In this document: positions 58,121 to 64,000 of the stretch, one piece after another
How positions within the stretch are numbered: position 1 is the stretch's first letter
How the letters are laid out: every line of letters begins with the position of its first letter
NCBI GenBank assembly: GCA_020634975.1
Contig: JACKAQ010000001.1
Span: 2,914,001 to 2,978,000 of the forward strand
DNA: 64,000 nucleotides
From: JACKAQ01 sp020634975 [NCBI: Calditrichia bacterium]
GTDB taxonomy: Bacteria; Calditrichota; Calditrichia; RBG-13-44-9
Direction of reading: 5' to 3'
Made by a program: the position numbers and the translations under genes
The notes under the pieces: model-generated
Told to the model about the DNA's origin: nothing
Databases searched by the model: none
What the model saw: only the letters and a program-made list of their open reading frames with translations

Positions 58121-59399
58121 CGGTATCTGTGTTATTTCTGGCGATGCGCACTTTCAGAATGCGGTTTCGGTCGATCATTTCCACGGTAAATTCGTGACCG
58201 TTGTATTTTACGGTTTCATTTTCCTGGGGCAGTGCGCCAATCAGGTTAAGGATAAATCCACTGATGGTTTCCACCCCTTCTTCCGTGGGCAAATTGAGGT
58301 GCAGTTCATCGTTCAATTCTTCCAGATTCAGCCTGCCGTCAACAATATATGTTTCGTCGTTGACGGGAGTGATCAATGGTTCTTCCTCATCGTATTCGTC
58401 CTGAATTTCGCCAACGATTTCTTCAATTACATCTTCCAGCGTTACCAATCCGGAAATGCCGCCGTATTCGTCCACCACCAGCGCCATGTGAATGCGCTCT
58501 TTTTGAAAATGCCGCAGCAAATCGTCGATCATTTTTTGCTCCGGCACAAAATACGCTTCCCGGACAATGGTTCGCAGATTGAAGCTGTCGCTGCGATTTT
58601 TTTTGAGTAACGGGAGCAAATCTTTTACGTATAAAATGCCGATCACGTTATCAATTCGCCCTTCAAAAACCGGGATTCTTGAAAGCAGGTTATCTTTAAT
58701 ATCTTCCAGCACCTCGTCCAGCGTGGCGTTTACTTCTACACAAACCATGTCGGTGCGCGGCACCATAATTTCCCGCACGGTCGTTTCGCCAAATTCGAAA
58801 ATGCTGTGGATCATCTCTTTTTCATCCGCTTCCAAACGCCCCTCTTCTTCGCCGAGGAGCACCAGTGTTTTCAATTCGTCTTCTGAAAGCCGGGTTTTGT
58901 CTGCGGATAATCCCAATGAATTTTGCACAAATTTGCTGAGATTTGTGAGAAAAATAGTGATCGGGAAAAACATGTAGTGCAGTAATTGCAACGGTGCGCC
59001 GGCAATTCGCGAATAAGTGTGCGGATTGCGTACGGCAATCACTTTAGGGATAATTTCGCTGGTAATGAGCAGCACCAATGTGACCACTACAATATCAACA
59101 AAAAGTGCGATGTTGTGGTTAAATCCGAATTGATGGGCTATTTGCGTTGTGAGAACCGCAGCGAGCGATGCCGTTGATATGTTGACGATGGTATTACCGA
59201 CAACGATCGTAACCAGCAACTGGCGTGAATCAAGCAGCAGGTTGGCAACCCGTAATTCTGCTTTGTCCGTCGAATGTTTTAATTTTTCTATATCAGATTT
59301 AGAGAGCGCAAAAAAAGCGGTTTCCGAACCCGAAAAAAAAGCGGAAAGTCCTAATAATCCAATAAAAACAAGGATATAGAGGAATATTTCATATTCCAC
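58095..59399 (-). CDS. CNNM/CorC-family transporter (DUF21-CBS-CorC)
   Basis: This 434-residue membrane protein begins with the DUF21 transmembrane domain (residues about 1-190, ILVFIGLLGLSAFFSGSETA). Two CBS domains follow (MVPRTDMVCVEVNATLDEV, MALVVDEYGGISGLVTLEDV), then a C-terminal CorC/HlyC domain. Members export or sense Mg2+ or other divalent cations and are often annotated as hemolysins, which is misleading. It follows ybeY after 86 bases and overlaps selA, the usual pgpH-ybeY-corC order of many bacteria. Confidence 0.9.
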   Translation of the reverse strand: MEYEIFLYILVFIGLLGLSAFFSGSETAFFALSKSDIEKLKHSTDKAELRVANLLLDSRQLLVTIVVGNTIVNISTASLAAVLTTQIAHQFGFNHNIALFVDIVVVTLVLLITSEIIPKVIAVRNPHTYSRIAGAPLQLLHYMFFPITIFLTNLSKFVQNSLGLSADKTRLSEDELKTLVLLGEEEGRLEADEKEMIHSIFEFGETTVREIMVPRTDMVCVEVNATLDEVLEDIKDNLLSRIPVFEGRIDNVIGILYVKDLLPLLKKNRSDSFNLRTIVREAYFVPEQKMIDDLLRHFQKERIHMALVVDEYGGISGLVTLEDVIEEIVGEIQDEYDEEEPLITPVNDETYIVDGRLNLEELNDELHLNLPTEEGVETISGFILNLIGALPQENETVKYNGHEFTVEMIDRNRILKVRIARNNTDTDVENEKID

Positions 59400-59485
59400 T
59401 GCTGTTTTTTTACCCCCAGTTTGGTATCAATAAATACTGTTTTTGACCGCTTAAAATATAATCTTCCGAGCGGGAAAAACCAATT

Positions 59486-59929
59486 TCACATAGAAAAATT
59501 GCTGATTTTTTGGCGATATTTTGCAAGATAATGATCTTCGCTGGTGCGCATCATCAGGCGTTCTTCTTCCAGATGATCATCCATTCCGTTGAGATGCAAC
59601 AAACCGTGAACAATCAATCGCGCCAATTCCGTTTCGATGCTCGCGTTATAAACTGCCGCCTGATCCAATGCGCGATCAACAGAAATATAAATTTCTCCCT
59701 CAACCGGTTTTCCTTCAACCATGTTAAAGGTCATTACATCCGTTACCGTATCGTCGTCGAGATATTCGCGATGTAAATTTCGCAAATATTCATCAGTTAC
59801 CAGCACTACCGTAATACTCGTCGCATCCAATTGCTCATCTTTCTGAATCAACTGAATAAACTCGACAATGGCTTCATCCCATAATGGCAATTCGCTGTAA
59901 TCGTTATACACTTCAATGGTTGTTTTCAT
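59486..59929 (-). CDS. ybeY: Endoribonuclease YbeY (rRNA maturation factor)
   Basis: YbeY is a zinc-dependent RNase needed for 16S rRNA 3' processing and ribosome quality control. The 147-residue protein, started at ATG 59929 (MKTTIEVYND), holds the metal motif HGLLHLNGMDDH near residue 115. The open frame to 60049 is an upstream extension inside the pgpH gene. It overlaps the HD-domain gene by 17 bases and is followed by corC, a conserved order. Confidence 0.94.
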   Translation of the reverse strand: MKTTIEVYNDYSELPLWDEAIVEFIQLIQKDEQLDATSITVVLVTDEYLRNLHREYLDDDTVTDVMTFNMVEGKPVEGEIYISVDRALDQAAVYNASIETELARLIVHGLLHLNGMDDHLEEERLMMRTSEDHYLAKYRQKISNFSM

Positions 59930-62333
59930 GGGATGAGTCGCTTTTAATTTCTGGATTGGGCGTATCTGTTTGTGACGATTTGCTGTCACCATTGGTCGAT
60001 TTTTCTTTAGGCTGCTGCTTTTCCCGGGAGGTTTCCGCAGGTTTGCCATTCTTTTCCCGGCTGCCTTTTTTCTCTTTGTCGCTTTCCGGATATTCGATGC
60101 GCAGGTGGTGAATGCCTGTCAAAATCGGAATAAATGCTTCTTTGATCTGATCAATTTCTTTAAATGTCAGATCGCATTCGTCCAACTGGCTTTCCTTAAT
60201 TTTGTGATCCACCAGTTGTTCCACAATATTGCGAATACGTTGCGGTGACGGATCTTTTAGCGTCCGGGAGGCGGCTTCGACCGTATCCGCCAGCATGCAA
60301 ATAGCGGTTTCTTTGGATTGCGGCATCGGTCCGGGATAGCGGAAATCGCTTTCACGAACTTCGGTTTCATCGGCATTTTGGATCGCTTTATTGTAAAAAT
60401 ACGATACCACCGTTGTGCCATGATGTTCGGCCACAAATTGCCGGACTGCGTTGGGCAGCTTGTGCTTTTCCGCCATTTTGAGCCCTTCTTTAACGTGATT
60501 CACCAAAATCAGGTAGCTCATATGCGGCGATAAATTGTCGTGTTTGTTGATGCCGCCGTGCTGATTTTCCACAAAATATTCGGGTTTGTCCATTTTCCCA
60601 ACATCGTGAAAATAGCAGCCCACCCGGGTCAGCAGCGCATTCGCGCGAATCGCCAATGCCCCGGCTTCCGCCAAATTGGCCACAACAATGCTGTGGTGAA
60701 AGCTGCCCGGCGCTTTAACCGAAAGCTGTTTTAGCAACGGGTGGTTGAGATCGGATAATTCGAGAAGGGAAATGTCTGTGGTAACATCAAAAAATCGCTC
60801 GAAAATCCCGATCATAAAATAAACGATTGTGGGTGTCAAAATCGCGTTGGGCAGCAAATAGTAGATAAATTCCGTAAAAATTTCGTTGATGGGTTTGTAA
60901 TGCATCAATCCAAAAATCAGGTGAACCAGAAAATAGCCCATCAAAATGTAAAAAATGGCCCGGAACATTTGCCGGCGATTGCGAATTTTTTGCACCGAAA
61001 AAATGGAAACACTGCCGACAATCAGCGCCATAAATGTAAATTGATAATCGTAAGCCAAAGTAGAACCCAAAATTAATCCCAGCGTAACAACGCTGATAAA
61101 AGCAACGCCAAAATCCAACAGCATTGCCAGCAGCATTGGCGCCAGAATAATTGGGATTGTCAGTTGCGACCAATCTGTAAATTTTTCCACCAAACCGGCC
61201 AAAAATAATTCGATCAGGAAAATCAAGGTGATCATCCCCACCATCAAGTTGTTGCGGAAAATTTGCCGACGATAATAATAAAGGTAGACAACTGTCAGAA
61301 AAATCATCGTCAACGCAAACAGCAACCGCCCGCCATGAAACTTGATTTGTTGCCAGCCTTGTTGGGTGGCGGAACGTTCTTTTTGGGCGATTTCCAGCGA
61401 CCGCAATTTCTGGTAAACTTCGTCGGTTATTTTTTCGTTACTGTCGATGATTCGTTCATCCTGCTCAACATAGCCGCGGGTTAGCGGCACATCATGAACG
61501 GCTTCTTCTTTACGCGTTTGGGTAATTTTTTCGTTGTAATTCAGGTTCGGAATCAGAAACCCCGGCAAAATTTGCTCTGCCAAACGAAGCACCCGCTGGT
61601 TTTGGGGGAACTGGTTTTGCAGTTGGCTTTTTACCAGATTGTTTGCCTCGCGGATTTCCAGCAAATCTTCCGGATTATAAGTTGTTTCGATACTGTTTTC
61701 GGACACAACGATTTGTTTTTCCTGAAATTCCGCTTTGCTGCGATCGAGAATGCCGGTTGTATACATCTGGCTTAAATTGTTGCGAACGACTTTGAACCAG
61801 CCCGATAACAGGTTTTCCCGCTGAAGCTCATACAAATCCAGAAATGCATCAAAATTTAATTGAAGCGAATATTTTATGTTGAGCACCTGCAAAAAACTAT
61901 CGACCGGAACTTTTGTGTTTCGGGTGAGCGTATCATCGCGCTGCTGACCATCCAGATTGTTGCGTTTTAGAAAATTAACCAGCTCTTCCTGAAATTGCTT
62001 TAGCGTCAGCGATTGGCGGCTGAGGATATCCGGGTTGCGATCGAACAGAACGGGCACGCTTAAATTGGCTTGTTGGCGTTCCTTTTCCAACTCATCCGGT
62101 GTTTTTTGGATGGCAAATTTGAACGGGGCAATAATTTCTTCCGGCGCGATGCTGTTTACGTTCAGATTGCTGTATTCGAACGGGCGTTCAGCAGGCATCA
62201 GCCACAGTGTGGCAATTACCAGCACGCTGATAAAAATAAATTTTAGCAGCAGGTCGTCCAGAGAAACGTTGCGAATTTTGTTTTCCTGAAGGAAGTTAAC
62301 GAAATTTTTCCAGCGTTTATGCCAGTTTTTCAT
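59913..62333 (-). CDS. pgpH: 7TM-HD phosphohydrolase (PgpH-like c-di-AMP phosphodiesterase)
   Basis: This 806-residue protein has an N-terminal membrane helix, a large extracytoplasmic 7TMR-HDED domain (residues about 60-330), seven membrane segments (about 340-520), and a C-terminal cytosolic HD domain: SFHHSIVVANLAEAG, CYFHDVGKMDKPEYF near residue 574, and NKHDNLSPHMSYLIL. PgpH-type proteins hydrolyse cyclic di-AMP. A highly charged, low-complexity tail (KEKKGSREKNGKPAE) ends the protein. It leads the pgpH-ybeY-corC-selA run and starts 165 bases from rnpB. Confidence 0.9.
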   Translation of the reverse strand: MKNWHKRWKNFVNFLQENKIRNVSLDDLLLKFIFISVLVIATLWLMPAERPFEYSNLNVNSIAPEEIIAPFKFAIQKTPDELEKERQQANLSVPVLFDRNPDILSRQSLTLKQFQEELVNFLKRNNLDGQQRDDTLTRNTKVPVDSFLQVLNIKYSLQLNFDAFLDLYELQRENLLSGWFKVVRNNLSQMYTTGILDRSKAEFQEKQIVVSENSIETTYNPEDLLEIREANNLVKSQLQNQFPQNQRVLRLAEQILPGFLIPNLNYNEKITQTRKEEAVHDVPLTRGYVEQDERIIDSNEKITDEVYQKLRSLEIAQKERSATQQGWQQIKFHGGRLLFALTMIFLTVVYLYYYRRQIFRNNLMVGMITLIFLIELFLAGLVEKFTDWSQLTIPIILAPMLLAMLLDFGVAFISVVTLGLILGSTLAYDYQFTFMALIVGSVSIFSVQKIRNRRQMFRAIFYILMGYFLVHLIFGLMHYKPINEIFTEFIYYLLPNAILTPTIVYFMIGIFERFFDVTTDISLLELSDLNHPLLKQLSVKAPGSFHHSIVVANLAEAGALAIRANALLTRVGCYFHDVGKMDKPEYFVENQHGGINKHDNLSPHMSYLILVNHVKEGLKMAEKHKLPNAVRQFVAEHHGTTVVSYFYNKAIQNADETEVRESDFRYPGPMPQSKETAICMLADTVEAASRTLKDPSPQRIRNIVEQLVDHKIKESQLDECDLTFKEIDQIKEAFIPILTGIHHLRIEYPESDKEKKGSREKNGKPAETSREKQQPKEKSTNGDSKSSQTDTPNPEIKSDSSHENNH

Positions 62334-62498
62334 TCCTTAAAAATCCTATTATCCTGAAAAAAGATATAATAAAATAACAAAAATAAGCGCGAAACCAGTG
62401 CATCGCAATGGTTATTCTCAATATACGCTAATTTAATTTCGGATAGTTGTGAGATATAAATTAATTGCTGAGGCAGGAAATTGCTTCAATTATGGTAC

Positions 62499-62916
62499 CG
62501 GCGACGGTTCGATAAGCCGAATTCTGTCTCCGGTTGACCGGAGGGCGATCATTTATCTAAGCGATCCACCCGGAAGTTCACCCCGGCAAGCCGGGGAACG
62601 CAGCGAGCAGCCACGTTTTTCGCGAACGAAAATTCTACCCTATTTGATCTTGCGCCGAATGGGGTTTGTCCGGCCCGGTCATTGCTGATGCCAACGGCAT
62701 TTCCTTTCGGAAACCGGCCGGTAGGCTCTTACCCTGCCATTTCACCCTTATCCCGGAAAACCGGGACGGTATCGTTTCTGTGACACTTTCCGTCATTTAT
62801 CGCTTGGGCAATAAATGCCCCGGATTCTCTCCGGGCATTCTGCTCTGTGGCGTTCGGACTTTCCTCGCCGGATAGCTGTTGCCAGAAACCCGGTGCGATC
62901 GCCTGAACCGTCGCTA
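62499..62916 (-). ncRNA. rnpB: RNase P RNA (bacterial class A)
   Basis: The minus strand carries the conserved core of RNase P RNA: GAGGAAAGTCCGAACGC at the 5' side (62850-62866 on plus) and, near the 3' end, AGATAAATGATCGCC followed by ACAGAATTCGGCTTA (62513-62560). The outer P1 helix pairs GCGACGGTTC at the 5' end with GAACCGTCGC at the 3' end. About 418 bases is normal for the class. It is the catalytic RNA that trims tRNA 5' ends. The limits are set from the P1 pairing and may be off by a few bases. Open reading frames across it are not genes. Confidence 0.95.
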
Positions 62917-62924
62917 ATACCAAT

Positions 62925-63635
62925 TTATTCTGTTTCGTCCCAAACCAAAATGCGTCCGCAATGTTCGCAGTTGTACAAACGGTTTGCTTTGCGAATTTCA
63001 ACGATGCGCTGTGGCGGTAATGCAGAAAAACAACCACTGCAGGAATTTCGTTTGACGGGAGCTACAGCCAATCCGGCTTTTGCTTTACGAATGCGTTCAT
63101 ACATCCGTAAATAACGGGTGTCTATTTTGGCTGCCAATTCATCACGCATCCGTTTCAGGCGCGATTCTTCAGCTTCGGTATAATCGTTGATTTCTGAAAG
63201 CTCGTCGCGATTTGTGGACAATTGTTCATCGAGATTCCCGACTTCGCTACCCAGTTGTTCAATCTCCGATTTTACCCGCTCCTCTTCTTCCATCGATTGA
63301 ATAATCTTGTTCTCGAGGCTCTCAATTTCCATCTTTTTCGTGTCAATTTCGAGCGTCAAGGCATCATATTCTTTGTTGTTTTGGACATGATACAGTTGTT
63401 CTTCATACTTCTTTAGCTGTTGCTTGCTGGCCTCTATTTCTTTCTCAAAAATCTTCCGGTCTTTGTGCAATTTTTGCGTTTGTTCTTCCAACTCCGTGGA
63501 GCGACTCTTTTTTTGATGCAAATCGCTATCAATTTGTTTAATAACAGTGGGAAGATCGCCTTTTTGCAGTTCCAGGGTATTTAGGCGATTGTCATACTCC
63601 TGTAATTTGATTAAATCTGCCACCAATTCTTTCAT
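62925..63635 (-). CDS. C4-type zinc-ribbon coiled-coil protein
   Basis: This 236-residue protein is a long coiled coil (residues about 1-180, rich in heptads such as EIESLENKIIQSMEEEE) followed by a C-terminal zinc ribbon (SCSGCFSALPP ... NCEHCGRILVW) with two CxxC pairs. This matches the widespread bacterial family of C4-type zinc-ribbon proteins often found near rnpB and annotated only as such. A possible role in nucleic-acid or protein binding is inferred from the ribbon. It ends nine bases before rnpB on the same strand. AGGAGG-like sequence precedes the start. Confidence 0.85.
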   Translation of the reverse strand: MKELVADLIKLQEYDNRLNTLELQKGDLPTVIKQIDSDLHQKKSRSTELEEQTQKLHKDRKIFEKEIEASKQQLKKYEEQLYHVQNNKEYDALTLEIDTKKMEIESLENKIIQSMEEEERVKSEIEQLGSEVGNLDEQLSTNRDELSEINDYTEAEESRLKRMRDELAAKIDTRYLRMYERIRKAKAGLAVAPVKRNSCSGCFSALPPQRIVEIRKANRLYNCEHCGRILVWDETE

Positions 63636-63684
63636 ACACTAACCTCCTTTCCGGTCGAATACTGAGATAACGGGGCCACCGGCA

Positions 63685-63719
63685 TAAAAAAAGGTGCACT
63701 CGTTTTAGCGGGTGCACCT
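63685..63719 (-). terminator. Rho-independent terminator after the tRNA gene
   Basis: On the minus strand AGGTGCAC pairs with GTGCACCT, extended by three inner pairs, and is followed by seven T residues. It lies about 100 bases past the tRNA 3' end, between it and the zinc-ribbon gene. Confidence 0.85.
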
Positions 63720-63817
63720 ACTGTATCTTTTAATTATTTGTTATCGATATTTTGAAAAAAACTAGTGATCGCATGATCTGCGAAGTATACTGCAAAACTA
63801 TCTCCTCATTTCAAAAG

Positions 63818-63891
63818 TGGGCCCACCAGGACTTGAACCTGGGACCGTCCGATTATGAGTCGGATGCTCTAACCAACTGAGCTATAGGCCC
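63818..63891 (-). tRNA. tRNA with CAU anticodon (Met or lysidine-Ile2)
   Basis: The minus strand folds into a complete cloverleaf: GGGCCTA/TGGGCCC acceptor stem, D-arm with AGCTCAGTTGGTTAGAGC, anticodon loop CTCATAA (CAU), T-arm CCAGG-TTCAAGT-CCTGG, and A as the discriminator base. CCA is not encoded. The acceptor and D-arm resemble tRNA-Ile of many bacteria, so it may be the tRNA-Ile2 that is modified by TilS rather than elongator tRNA-Met. From the sequence alone I cannot decide. Confidence 0.95.
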
Positions 63892-63913
63892 AATTAACTC
63901 AATTGCAAAAATG

Positions 63914-63942
63914 AATTTATGTATGGCAGCCTAAAAAATCAA
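63914..63942 (-). promoter_or_regulatory. Likely sigma-70-type promoter for the tRNA gene
   Basis: On the minus strand TTGATT and TAAATT are separated by 17 bases, with the -10 element 22 bases before the tRNA 5' end. The fit is good by inspection but not tested. Confidence 0.45.
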
Positions 63943-64000
63943 GCGACATTTTACAATTCCGAATTATGTTATTCGGATAATACCATGTTTATTTTTTTTG

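Noticed and set aside
62449-63114. Several short open frames on both strands at the RNase P RNA
   Set aside because: They fall on conserved structural RNA sequence and change frame with each helix, so they are chance.
1-64000. CRISPR arrays, insertion sequences and integrases
   Set aside because: I saw no direct-repeat array with regular spacing, no transposase motif and no integrase in the translated sequence.

Overview
The window looks like a chromosomal segment of a Gram-negative bacterium of the FCB group, most likely Calditrichota (KSB1) or a close relative. The evidence is a TonB-dependent receptor with an N-terminal carboxypeptidase-regulatory-like domain, a secreted protein with a C-terminal sorting domain, a PorV/PorQ-type outer-membrane protein, two GWxTD-domain proteins, a Wzi-like barrel, and multihaem cytochromes, all among ordinary housekeeping genes. 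The phylum is inferred from protein style only; there is no rRNA here.

Layout. 0-1.8 kb: two SurA/PpiC-type periplasmic chaperones. 1.8-6.7 kb: minus-strand patatin, O-methyltransferase, Rieske protein, a small membrane protein, a Wzi-like barrel and an unknown helical protein. 7.06-17.2 kb: a surface polysaccharide locus (methyltransferase, a large unknown secreted protein, two glycosyltransferases, O-antigen ligase/polymerase, flippase, chain-length regulator, Wza-like exporter). Its 7.8-15.9 kb core is far more AT-rich than the rest and full of frameshifts. 17.2-24.6 kb: a classical lipid operon read on the minus strand (yceD-rpmF-plsX-fabH-fabD-fabG-acpP-fabF-rnc). 24.8-32.6 kb: DUF4920 lipoprotein, VOC protein, metK, a response regulator with DUF4388, a MEMO-like protein, an isoprenylcysteine methyltransferase-like protein, a Gfo/Idh/MocA oxidoreductase and a GWxTD protein. 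33.4-42.5 kb: TonB receptor, frameshifted sorting-domain protein, PorV-like protein and a second GWxTD protein. 42.6-47.6 kb: an apparent redox operon of a PQQ-type propeller lipoprotein, a five-haem cytochrome and an eight-haem cytochrome with TPRs. 47.6-52.3 kb: a barrel protein and a lon-dnaJ operon. 52.7-56.4 kb: a 1228-residue CHAT-like/STAND/TPR protein whose CHAT catalytic residues appear to be lost. 56.48-58.1 kb: a SelW-type selenoprotein with an in-frame UGA, facing selA. 58.1-62.3 kb: corC-ybeY-pgpH. 62.5-63.9 kb: RNase P RNA, a C4 zinc-ribbon coiled-coil protein and a CAU tRNA.

The two most interesting points are the selenoprotein, which ordinary gene calling would miss because its UGA reads as a stop, next to the gene for selenocysteine synthesis, and the pseudo-CHAT STAND protein immediately upstream of it. 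The frameshifts cluster in two stretches (7.8-15.9 and 35.4-39.4 kb) while about 50 kb elsewhere is intact. Several breaks fall at homopolymers, so assembly error in strain-variable regions is as likely as real gene decay.
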